Shown in pieces: positions 54,480-64,000 of a DNA stretch of 64,000 nucleotides. A program made the position numbers and the translations under genes. The stretch comes from Dendrocalamus latiflorus (Eukaryota > Streptophyta > Magnoliopsida > Poales > Poaceae). Location of the stretch: positions 18,899,283-18,963,282 of the forward strand of contig CM029640.1 in NCBI GenBank assembly GCA_017311315.1, in the 5' to 3' direction. A model generated the notes under the pieces. The model ran no database searches. It saw only the letters and a program-made list of their open reading frames with translations, and had not been told where the DNA came from. How positions within the stretch are numbered: the stretch's first letter is position 1; the number at the start of each line of letters is the position of its first letter.

Positions 54480-57400
54480 AGAAGAGGAACGCATGCATAA
54501 GAACATAGAAGAGGAGAAGGAGAGCTACAGCTATTCACTAATATGTATGCATTCTATATATGAGGCCTATTGTTCTGTTCATCACATTCACCAAGATTAT
54601 TGCACCAATTCTGAGGTTTTCAATGTGTACAAAATAAATATTTGCAAAGAGTATCAAGCATATTTTCCAATGGATCAAACAATGCATGATTTAGAGCTTC
54701 CTACGAAAAGATATAACAAGTTGAGTGCGTACTGTGCAGGCAGTCACGATAAGTTGAGTGATTTTCACAAAAGTCCATGTACAAACATATACTTGTTGTA
54801 TTTGTTTATCTCGCACAACTAACCGTGCCAGGTAGAGAAGAACAATTTGATGTGAATCAAGAGGCGGTTGATCTTGAAGCTCCAATCAAGCAATATCAAT
54901 ATGCAACATTGCATGATCACTTTCATCGTGAGTTGAATAATAGGTTGAACCAGCTCCATGAAAAATGTGACAATTTTGCTGATACATTTGCCAAAGATGT
55001 GCAACAGTTGGAGTTACAAGCTGAGCAAAACACACAATAATTGCAGGATGATATTGATGCACTTACTAGATTTATACAAGACCACGATGTAAGAGATGAA
55101 GCAAGTGTTCAACAACTAATTCTTGATGAGATCTATACCGAAGCTGCTATACGTGCACAACAAAAATAACACAACCATGTTGCTATAAATGCAATTCGTC
55201 TATCACGCCTAGGAGGACATGGTGGCGCTATTGGAGGCAATGGCGGTCATGGTCATAGTTGAGGTGAGGGTTGTGGTTATGGTGTTGTACTTGGTCAAGA
55301 TTTTGGTGTTGATTTTACCTTGCATCGAGATAACAACTAACATTGTTAATGCTATGAAGATAAAGGTTTGGGCAAGCTTAAGTTTTTCAAGCCCAAATTT
55401 GTTGGTGGTACTGATCCTAAGGAGTATCTTACTTGGGAATTAAAGGTTAATAAGACATTCCGCATACACAACTACTTTGAAGAAAAGAAGTTACAAATAG
55501 TTTCAGTTGAGTTTGATGGTTACACCTTGCATTGGTGGGAGCAAATAATCAACCAAAGAACTAAGAATGGCGAAGCCCTATTGATTCATGGCATGAGATG
55601 AAGCGTGAAATGAGAGCACGTTTTGTATCTCGATATTATAAACATGATCTTTTTGATAAATTGCAGAACGTAAAGTAGGGAACGCAATTTGTAAAAGATT
55701 ACTACGACATGGAGCAATCCATGATTCGAGCCCATGTTCATGGATAAGAAGAGCAAACCATAGAACATTTCTTCTCAGGATTGAATCATAATGTGAAGTG
55801 CATTGTCAATTTTCAGCCTTATAGCAACATTTGCGAATTGGTGCATCAAACTACAAAGACAAAACGTCAATTACAAGAGGATGTGAAGTTTTCAAATCAT
55901 CTTCGTTTGCTGCTCATACACCATCGAGTGGAGGTAAATTTATGTCTAAGTTACAAATTAGCAAAAAGCAACTTTCAGTAGTGGTTCTAGTTTTCGTAGT
56001 TTAGCTAGCAAAAAGGGGAGACTATGCTAATTGCAATGAAGAGCGCATACCCAGTACCTAGTGGCACATATTTGATGAGTTCTTGATTCGGGGTCGCCCG
56101 ATCTTCTCGACGTAGGATTTGGATACTCATGAGGATTCGACGAACCGTAATGATCTCCCGTTGCCAACGCAAGAGTTAGCACTCTATAATTCGCCCAATC
56201 ACACGTGCTGAACTTCATAACCACCGATGAAGTTCTATCGCGCTCCTAATTTCCAGCGGAAAGGTTGAACGATTTTGATTTCAGCAAACTCCCAATTCCC
56301 TCAACTTGGTTCGGCCAACAGAAAGAACAAGAGTATTCTATTATAAAAAAGTGGTCTCCATTTTACAGGGGTGGTGGCTGTCTTTTAAAGAGATACAAGG
56401 GGTGGAGAGTCGGCCAAACACTTAGAAACTGAATAGGACTCGATTACAAAACCCTAGGCCCTACTTTGACTCGGACTGAAAAAGTGACATGACTTGTTTT
56501 ACAGTTTCTTATCGACTCGTAGGGAATTTGGAGGTGAGGCTAGATCCATCTGAAATTAGACTTCAAGAGCTTTCCATAGAGTACAAGAACTCCTCAATCG
56601 GACTCTGTATGCAAAAGTTATGGCCGTTTTAATAGGTGCCTATTGGGCTGTCCCGAACCGAATCCGAATTGAGTTCTGAGTTGAATTCGAGTTTGAATTC
56701 GGTTGTACATGTGGGAAGTCCGAATTGGGCTTCAAAATCTTGTCCAAAACTTGGGCTTTAAGTTCTTAGGCTTCTCCCCTTTTGCTCTCCCACTGCATGG
56801 GCTTCTTTCCTCCTTGATCAGCTGCATGAGCTGCTTGGTTTTCTCCTTTTCATCCCCATGGGCTTTGAGCTTTTTGTTCTTGGTGGCAAATATGATTATC
56901 CTCCTTGTGCTTCTCCATTGTTTTGGCCCCGGAATCATCATAATATTCAAACCTAATAATAAACAAGAATTTGGCATAAGGTAGTATATCGTTCCCGCGA
57001 ATAAAAGGAAATTCATTAAGAAACAAATTCACCTGACAATATTTAATGCGGCTCAATACTTCTTTCCAGTGAAATAATGTATTTGACTGAAAAGTGCTAA
57101 GCATCTGCGTATCCACATCAGTTCTATGGTTAAGAGTAGTACCACACAATGCTTTAAGTGCCTTGGACATGGTCACATGCAAAAACATTACCCAAATAAG
57201 AAGATGATGCTGATGACGAAGAATGGAGAGTATGATTCTACAAGTGAAGATGAACGCTTTCCAGATTTGGAGAAATACAAAGATACACATGATGATGATG
57301 ATGATGAAAAAGAAGATGCACTAGAAACAATCATTTATGATCCCGAATTTGGCCCAAGTCTTGTATGTACACCGAATGTGTTGAGTGTGCAATCGAGGCC

Positions 57401-58325
57401 GAATCGTGAACAACATTGCAATCTTTTTCAAAAAAGAGCTCAAGTTGTCATTAGTGGAAAATTTCACAAGGTGATCATTAGTGGTGGGAGTTATCGTAAT
57501 TTGGCTAGCAAAGAACTTTGCACTAAGCTTAGTTTAAGATACATGAAGCATCCACATCCGTATTAGTTTCAATGGTTGACTGATAAAGGATCATGAATGT
57601 TGACTACATAGTGGATGTTACTTTTCAGATTGGCTACTATCGAGACAGTGTGGAGTGTGATGTAGTGTCCATGGAGGTTTGTGATTTGCTATTTGGGAGG
57701 CCATGGCAATATGGTCATGCAGTGATTCATGATTGCAGAACCAACTAATACAAGTTTAAATGGAACAATAAAGAGATTTTGCTGCGATAATAGACTCCTC
57801 AAATTGTCAACGATACTATGCAAAAGATTGATGTATAAGTAGAGAGTGAGAAAGGAAAAGAGCAAAAGAATGTAATTCCAAAACTGGTGAGTGAGAACCA
57901 CAAGCCAAAATTGAGTAAAAAAATAAATAGTGAGGAAGAGAATAAGCTAGTCATGATAGCCACAAAATATGGGTTGAGAGAGATGAAAGATGATCCTAAT
58001 TTGATGCACTAGTTTACCACCAATTTAAGGGATAGAGCACCAAATTGATTTAATTCCTGGTGCATCCCTTTCCAATCATCCACTACCGTACCAATCCCGA
58101 AGAAACAAAAGAAATTCAGAAAACAAGTGTAAGAGCTTCTAAACAAAGGGTGTGTACGGAAAGCTTAAGTTCTTGTGTTGTTCATGATATTCTTGTTCCT
58201 AAAAAATATGGTACATGGTGTATGTGTGTTGATTGTAGAGCAATAAAGAACATCATTGTTAGATATCGTTATCTTATTCCTAGGTTAGATGATATGCTGA
58301 ACAAAACCACTGGCGTTGAGATCAT
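54480..58325 (+). pseudogene. decayed Ty3-gypsy element G (LTR piece, gag, protease, partial RT)
   Basis: 54560-54800 resembles the coding tail in C's LTR (NSEVFNVYKINICKEY, DLELPTKRY). Gag begins at about 54826 and includes LNNRLNQLHEKCDNFADTF and the capsid motif PKEYLTWELKVNKTFRIHNY, then LHWWEQI. An inserted LTR (56073-57120) interrupts it. The knuckle CFKCLGHGHMQKHY (last Cys changed to Tyr), a protease remnant IISGGSYRNLAS, and the start of reverse transcriptase (MCVDCRAIKNIIVRYRYLIP) follow. Many stops and frameshifts show it is old. It ends at about 58325, where the LTR-like tract H begins. Confidence 0.72.
56073..57120 (-). repeat. LTR of an A-related gypsy family inserted in G
   Basis: The plus-strand ends are TGATGAGTTCTTGATTCGG and GCGTATCCACATCA. 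On the minus strand it starts TGATGTGGATACGC and encodes FLNEFPFIRGNDILPYAKFL, comparable to A's LTR-coded FLKEFPLIDDELEILPHASI. Near its end it has 'gagaagatcgggcgacccc', like A's 'gagaagatcgggacccc'. The flanking pentamers (atatt, gttct) do not match, so the boundaries or history are uncertain. Confidence 0.6.
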
Positions 58326-58326
58326 A

Positions 58327-59985
58327 GTACTACCACAATTGTTAGTAGTCAGAGACCCATGTGGTCGAAAACCTGTATGGTCGAAGATCAGAGTGGTTGG
58401 TGACCAGCGTAGTCAAACCAATGTGGTCGAAGATCGACGTAGTCGAACCAACGTGGTCGAAGGAATGTGATCGAAGATCTGTGTGGTCGAAGATTGATGT
58501 AGTCGAAACCAACGTGGTCGAGACCTGTATGGTCCAAACCAACATGGTCTAACTGATGTGGCCGGAACCGACATGGCCGAGACCTATGTGGTTGAAACCA
58601 ACATGATTGAACCGACGTAGTCGAGACATGTGTGGTCTAAACCAACGTGGTCGAACCAACATGATCGAAGCAATGTGATCGGAAAACCGACGTGGTCAAA
58701 GACCAGTGTGGTCAAATCAGACAACGTGATCAGTGATCAACGTGGTTAGATGCCTGCGTGGTCGAACCGGACAACATGAATGGAGACATGTGTGGTCGAA
58801 CCAAACAACGTGGTCGAGGACCAGTGTGGTCGACGATCGGTAGTTTCGACTATGTGTGAGCGATTCGACCGGAGAGCGATACTACTGGCTCTGTGTGAGC
58901 AGTACTACTGAGTTGCGGAACGACCGCTTGTGTAGCGGTATGTTTTTTCTAGAGAGACACCTTCGTGGGAGTCTTCTCCTCATGAGAATGGTAGTTCTGC
59001 ACGTATGGAGCGGTACTACCATTGAATAGTAGTACCAGACTGTGTGGCAGAACTACCGAATTTGCTGAATAATGGCTAGTTTTCTGACCATTGCGAGGGG
59101 AGTGGTAGTTCCGACCTTATAACGACAGTACTATCGGAAATCTTGATTTTTTTTAGGGATTCAACGGCAAATTTTTGTGTGTGGGGGTATAAATACTCCT
59201 TTGTAGCCAACTGGGATAAGACTTTTAGCACTCTATTTCACTCTCTTCAGCTAGTATGAGGTTCTCCTCTCAATTGTGCATTTGTTGCACCTGTGAGCGA
59301 GGAGAAGGGATTTAGATTGCATGTGTTACATCTAGAGGTGGATTTTATATCCACTTGAGCTTGTGCATTCATTGCACGTGGCGAGAGTCAAGCGAGGGGT
59401 TTAACTTATTACTCTTGGATGGTTGCAGATTCCTCGATGACGTTGGAGGCGTCGTGCGCGGTGATCTTCTCAAAGAATCTTGTGAGAAGACCGAGCAAGT
59501 TGTGAAAATTGGAGCTCACCTACTTGGAGTGGGAAAAAGCTACCACTAGTGGATTGAGGTGTTTGCCTTAATTCGTGGAGCCGATCTAATTTATTTGGGA
59601 TTACTTCAACGTAGACTAGAGGAGACCTGCAAGTCTCTAAACACCACGGTAAAAAGTAACCGTGTCGTTGTGGTTTGTTTTCTTGTGCTTAATTTATTTT
59701 CAAATAATTTATATTGATAGAATTAAATTGATTGCTTGTCATTCTAAGAATACAAATCTTAACATAGACTTAGGGTGTTAGAGCACTTAGGTGACCCTAG
59801 TACAGACTTAGGGTGTTGATGCACTTAAGTGACCCTAGTACATTTAGGCTTTATTTGTGCTAAATGAAATTGAGTTAGGATACCGTATTATATACTTGGT
59901 TTAGCCAAATAATTGATAAAAAAAGAATTTTTAAAACCGTCTATTCACCCTCTCTAGTCGGCCTCCTCGAACTTACAGTGGTGAA
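58327..59985 (+). repeat. LTR-like tract H
   Basis: It contains gtggtcga repeats (58360-58850), 'ggtactacc' motifs (58880-59120), 'gggggtataaatactcc' (TATA-like, about 59183-59199), and an end 'ctattcaccctctctagtcggcc'. These are typical of grass copia LTR 3' ends. It shares 'ccactagtggattgagg' with the LTR at 1-1488. It joins the truncated reverse transcriptase of G on the left. No target duplication was found. Confidence 0.5.
58360..58850. repeat. degenerate gtggtcga tandem repeats
   Basis: Variants of 'aaccaacgtggtcga' recur at roughly 15-27 bp spacing. The same motif occurs in F's LTR at 27730-27870. Confidence 0.7.
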
Positions 59986-61947
59986 CATCACACGTGTGAG
60001 TAGGCAAATTAAAGAGCTACAAGCCCAGTGTATTGGCAACAGAGAATCAGTTACGGTTTGTTAAGCTTATACGCAAATTATCGTCGATCTTACGTTGAGA
60101 AGATCGAGCATCTCATATCATAAGCCGTTTCAACCAACAGGTGTGCAAATTGCAATTTTTCAGATACAGTGCGTTTGATTTTTCAAATTAGAAAGCATGG
60201 AAATCTGCTAAAAGTAAGAGAAGAAGAAGAAACCATGGAAGATATATGGGCGGTCCACAACACATTTCGTGATATCAAAGTTGTTAAAAAACGGGATTCT
60301 AAATAGGATCATTGTCTATTTGATATGATCAAGGATTAGCTTGTGGAAATATAATAGGATCGTAGTTACAGAATCACGATACTAAAAATTATAATTTATG
60401 ATGCTACCTCATTTAGATTAGAATCGCGGACTTGTCCATAGGACATGGGATTGTAAAATCTTTACTATATATATATATGTTGGGATCCCCACAACCTTAA
60501 AGTGAACTGCCCTGGAGGTGCGTCAGTATGTAAATGTTTTATTTTCTACTTCTAAAACTATCTTGCCGTGACAGTGTTGAATTTTTTGTCCCTTTCTCAT
60601 TTTTGACCTGAAATATGGGTCTTCGCTTACGTAATCCTTACTAAAGTTATAATATGATGGAATTAAAAAGGAACTATGCTCCTTTTAATCGCAAGAGGTT
60701 TGCACCAATACGTGCCAAATAAAGTTGTCCCGAAACTTGGTTTTTGAAATTCCATGCCCCGTTTGGTTAATCACAAATAAAATTTGTTTTTGCTGATTCT
60801 GGAAAAAATGATTCATGAATTTCTGGCCGGGTATACGATCAAGTAAACTCAAGAGCAATCAAAGGATGCTGCGTTATTTATTTCTTGAAGGGAACAACCG
60901 AACGATACAGCAGGTTAATACAGAAAAAGGGAGAACATGGGGAAAAGCTTTTCACCCCTTTAAGATTTGTCTCGAGATTTGCACAATTTTATCACTTACT
61001 GTATTTTCTGTTCCCAAAATAAATATCGCAGATCTCGAGGTACAAGGAGATAAATTAGACGACGGATGAGATAGGGATGTCCTTTTAAGAGGTCAGATAA
61101 CATGTATAAGTTTGCTTTTTCTTAGCTGAAAAACAACTTTAATGTGTGTAAAAATCCATATGTTCAACCAAGTAACCCATTCCAAATTTTAATTACTTTA
61201 CTATTATATTTTTAATGAACTATATAAATATTCAATTATTAACTTCACGATGTCGATTGCTGGGATTTCTTACCATGTCTTCCTTCTGTCCGATTTAAAA
61301 TTAGTATTATAGGTACTCCTTCCTTCCGTTTTAAAATACAATGCTTTTACAATCTATTTCAAAGTATCATGGCACAAATGTGATTTTAATGGCATTTTCT
61401 ATTTTTTGACCTCATTTTTATTTCCTCTCTTCAATATTTTTGACTAAACATTCACATAAAATATTCTCTCTCATCTCAAAGATATTAACAATATGAACAT
61501 CATAGTCATTTCCCTTTACTACCCCTCTTGGTTTTATAAGCCTGCTTAATAATCCCTGTGAGCAACTAAAATCTTAACTAATAAATGGAGTTTACTCTGC
61601 GTAGCGGCGAGACTATTGCCCCACCCCTTATGGCTTCCACCAATCCTCTTCGACGTGCTCCCCTCCCACTTTTGGTCTTCTCTTGCATGCGCCAACACCT
61701 AGGCCTATGTGGTTAGCCCCAAATTGCTCTATCGTCCGTTCTCGTTTAACCGCTTTGCCAACTTTTCTACTTTTTATACTATTTATACACGTGATAGCAA
61801 CTGACTTCTATTTGTTCTCTTTTCTTGGAGCCTCCACTACTCCTTCCTCTAATACACCGTTATGCTGCTGTTGCACCTCGTCCTCCTATGTCTCATCACC
61901 TCATCGGCTCCCCCGCTTGCCGGATCGAGGGCATCTAGGTGCTGATC
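59986..61947. other. AT-rich intergenic sequence with MITE traces
   Basis: No gene is seen. A half-site 'gccccgtttggttaat' at about 60757 looks like one Tourist end. 'tactccttccttccgtttta' at 61314 looks like one Stowaway end. No partner end was found for either. A short TA run is near 60465. Confidence 0.4.
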
Positions 61948-62201
61948 ATTTGGGCTCATTTTTTGTGGTTTATGGCTAAAAAGTACTGTAGTTGGCTAAA
62001 AAACACTATAGCTGACAGATGCTTATTTAGCATAATTAAATTTAAAAAAATATAAAAATATGTTAGCCCATTACATATAATACAAACAAATACAGGAAAA
62101 AAGAATCAACAAAAAAGCTCAACAAAAAGCCAAAAGTTCAGAAAAAGATGAAATTTATGAATAGTAAAAAATAAGCCGGAAGTTAAAACTCAAGCCCAAC
62201 C
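61948..62201. mobile_element. MITE-like element with inverted ends
   Basis: The left end ATTTGGGCTCATTTTT pairs imperfectly with the inverse of the right end (GGTTGGGCTTGAGTTTT). Both are flanked by gatc (61944-61947, 62202-62205). The interior is AT-rich with 'ggctaaaaagtactgtagt' and 'ggctaaaaaacactatagc' direct repeats. The family is uncertain. Confidence 0.4.
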
Positions 62202-63330
62202 GATCACCCCACATTGTTCTAGTGCTTAGTGCAGTGCACTGAGGTGTTGCTGTGAGAGGTCATAGAGGCGTGGTAGGTTGGGTCCATGTCTGGCCGCTCT
62301 TGGTCGCCAGGCATGGTAGGTATGCCGCTATCGTCCATTGGTCCGCAGCCTTGTGGCTCCTGATGCAAAATTATGTTTTACTACAAATCTTTCCTTTTCC
62401 TGATTTGCTTTGTTTCTTTAGGTGGTGGACGAACAAGGGAAAGATTCTGGAGCCCGGGAGGGTGACCTAGGCTGACGCTTCTCCAGGCTACATCCATAGC
62501 TTTGCCGTGACCTCATCATTGACACAATTTGGCCTCATTGGCAACAATAACGCTGGACTATTGGTGAAGTAATTAGATTATCATCGTTCGTCATGTGGTT
62601 TCTTTTTTATCTAGGGATGTTCTACATTTGTTTCATGCGTGTGTGTATGCCTCAATTGGGTTCTTTTGCCCTTTCTCACCTGGCAGGTTAGTTATTTTTC
62701 TTCCTTGCTGGCATATCCTTACTTCATCTAAACTAATAAACCACCAGTTAAAATTATCCTACATCCACCCAACAATTACCTGCTCCACAGTCATAACCTT
62801 AACTACGTTCACACCACAATATGCACCCAGAAATACACCATCCTAAAAACGTGCGCACCAGATTAACTCTCCTCCATTCTCTCTTCTTACTCAACCACAT
62901 CCGACGGTCATCCTTCAATGGATCTGCAGTACCCCTCCCCACCCTCCCTCCTCCCGAACCGCCCTCCCCACCCTTCTCCTTGGATTTCGCCGCCGCCTGC
63001 CTCCCCCCACCGCCGCCTCCTCCCCTCCGCCTCCTCCCTCGTCGCCTCCTCCTCCCCCACCCTCCTCCGCCTCCTCCCCTCCCTCCTCCTCCGCCGCCGC
63101 CGGCCTCCCCCACCGAACTCGTGCGCCTCCGCCCCTCTGATTTCTCCGCTGCCTCCTCCCCCGCTCCTCCGCCGTCGCCACCTCCTCCTCCTCCCCCACC
63201 CCTCCGCTCCGCCGCCGCCGCCTCCTCCTCCCCACCCCGCGCCGACGCCCGCGACCCCTCGCCCGAGCCTCGCAAGTCAACCACTCGTCCGCCGACTCCA
63301 TCGTCTCATCCGCAGGGTCAACGTCGGCGC
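62202..63330. other. upstream region of ENGase
   Basis: 62206-62900 is ordinary intergenic DNA. 62930-63300 is a CT-rich (pyrimidine) tract on the plus strand, typical of grass 5' leaders and promoters. It produces long Pro/Ser-rich (plus) and Gly/Glu/Arg-rich (minus) frames that I do not call as genes. No clear TATA box was identified. Confidence 0.45.
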
Positions 63331-64000
63331 ATGCCCTTCTCCCCGCGCCTCTTACTCCATCGCCTCCGCGCCATGCTTCCCTCCAACGCGGACGCCGCCG
63401 CCGTCGTTGACGACGACCGGCGGCCGTGGGAGCCGCCCTTCGACGCGTCCAAGCCGGCGCCGCCCATCTCCTACCCCATCACCGACCTCACCGCGCTCGC
63501 GTCCCGCGCCTACCTCTCCGGGGCCGCCAACTTCCATCTCCCCTTCAACCGCGCCTCCACGCCGCTCCCGTCCCCCGGGGCGCCGCTCTCGGCGCGGCCG
63601 CGTGCCCTGGTGTGCCACGACATGCAGGGCGGGTACCGCGACGACGCGGCGCCGCAGGGCGGCACCAACCCGGACGCCTACGCGATCTGGCACTGGTACC
63701 TCATCGACGTCTTCGTCTACTTCTCCCACTACCTCGTCACCCTCCCGCCGCCGTGCTGGACCAACACCGCCCACCTCCACGGCGTCAAGGTGCTGCCTCC
63801 TATAGTTTCTTACCTCCCTCCAAATTCTTTTCTTGCCTTCTTCCTGCTTCGATTGCCTTGGTTCTTGAATTTGCTTAACTGGACATGTAATTCTTCTTTG
63901 CCGTTTGAGCGAAGGTTTTGGGAACGTTCATCACAGAGGGGGATAAAGGTGCAGAAATCTGCAAGAAGGTGCTTGCAACGGAGGCTTCCGCGCAGATGTA
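63331..64000 (+). CDS. cytosolic endo-beta-N-acetylglucosaminidase (ENGase, GH85), 5' part
   Basis: The enzyme cuts the chitobiose core of free and misfolded-protein N-glycans in the cytosol. Exon 1 is 63331-63789 (start MPFSPRLLLHRL; an alternative in-frame ATG at 63373 gives MLPSNADAAAVVDDD, nearer the usual N terminus). Conserved GH85 motifs in order are FDASKPAPPISYPI, LPFNRAS, VCHDMQGGY, AIWHWYLIDVFVYFSH and TLPPPCWTNTAHLHGVK. Intron 63790-63914 is gt..ag and phase 0. Exon 2 starts VLGTFITEGDKGAEICKK and continues LATEASAQMY at the window edge. The catalytic Asn/Glu of the INIEN-type motif lies further downstream. Plants usually have Trp in TEWD; here it is Gly. Confidence 0.9.
   Translation, partial: MPFSPRLLLHRLRAMLPSNADAAAVVDDDRRPWEPPFDASKPAPPISYPITDLTALASRAYLSGAANFHLPFNRASTPLPSPGAPLSARPRALVCHDMQGGYRDDAAPQGGTNPDAYAIWHWYLIDVFVYFSHYLVTLPPPCWTNTAHLHGVKVLPPIVSYLPPNSFLAFFLLRLPWFLNLLNWTCNSSLPFERRFWERSSQRGIKVQKSARRCLQRRLPRRC

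Noticed and set aside
56026..57128. ctatg on both sides of the inserted LTR in G as a target duplication
   Set aside because: It would place the boundaries outside the TG..CA ends by more than 40 bp on the left; probably coincidence.
62799..63301. Minus-strand Gly/Glu/Arg-rich frames
   Set aside because: Complement of the CT-rich leader; low complexity and no domain.
62918..63805. 295-codon plus-strand frame, Pro/Ser/Arg-rich, overlapping ENGase exon 1
   Set aside because: It is a different frame from the ENGase exon and consists of low-complexity CT-rich leader plus an out-of-frame reading of exon 1. The GH85 motifs are in the other frame.

Overview
This is a 64 kb piece of a plant nuclear genome, almost certainly a grass and most likely Oryza (rice or a close relative). 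The reasons are Stowaway- and Tourist-type MITEs, stacks of Ty1-copia and Ty3-gypsy LTR retrotransposons, plant-type introns, and the GC-rich first exon of a plant cytosolic ENGase gene at the right edge. There is no bacterial, organellar, rRNA, tRNA or CRISPR content. Only one host gene looks intact (ENGase, 63331 onward, cut by the window edge). Two others are fragments: NOP2-like exons at 32205-32401 (minus), and a protein-kinase exon carried inside a hAT transposon at 3635-3696.

Left flank (1-4892): two LTR pieces, one set into the other, a Stowaway MITE, a Tourist MITE with TTA target duplications, and a 1.66 kb hAT element with a perfect 8-bp target duplication.

First nest (4893-30673): the outer layer is a minus-strand copia element F (left LTR 4893-6547; gag 25036-27494; right LTR 27553-30673). 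A plus-strand copia element B (5' LTR from 7299, gag-pol to 25035) lies inside it. A gypsy element A (7336-15318, TSD tgatg) is inserted in B's 5' LTR. Solo LTRs sit in A (13136-13428), in B's gag (18026-19763) and in F's 5' LTR (28670-29593), each with a perfect 5-bp target duplication. B's 3' LTR and F's pol are missing at a head-to-head junction near 25.0 kb.

Middle (30674-37552): mostly non-coding host DNA with the NOP2-like exons, a 161-bp solo LTR, a G-rich purine tract and several short tandem duplications.

Second nest (37553-54132): a roughly 1.06 kb hAT element (8-bp TSD tcgttatg) received a 15.5 kb minus-strand gypsy element D of Tat/RIRE2 type (37746-53260, TSD gaaac). D holds an antisense ORF on the plus strand, a 42/70-bp minisatellite, a solo LTR (46364-46612, TSD gcgag) and a gag-protease-only gypsy element C (48131-52272, TSD ctatg).

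Right part (54141-64000): a decayed gypsy element G carrying an inserted LTR, an LTR-like tract H with gtggtcga repeats, AT-rich intergenic DNA with MITE traces, then ENGase.

No wholly new biological system was found. The most interesting points are: (i) gypsy reading frames that run from the internal region into the 3' LTR, open in the 3' LTR but stopped in the 5' LTR, in two unrelated-looking LTR families; (ii) the gag-protease-only element C, whose single frame is broken only by four TAG codons; (iii) a 126-bp duplication whose edges coincide with hAT ends; and (iv) a hAT element that has captured a kinase exon. All identities are from reading the sequence and knowledge of the families; no database search or alignment program was run.
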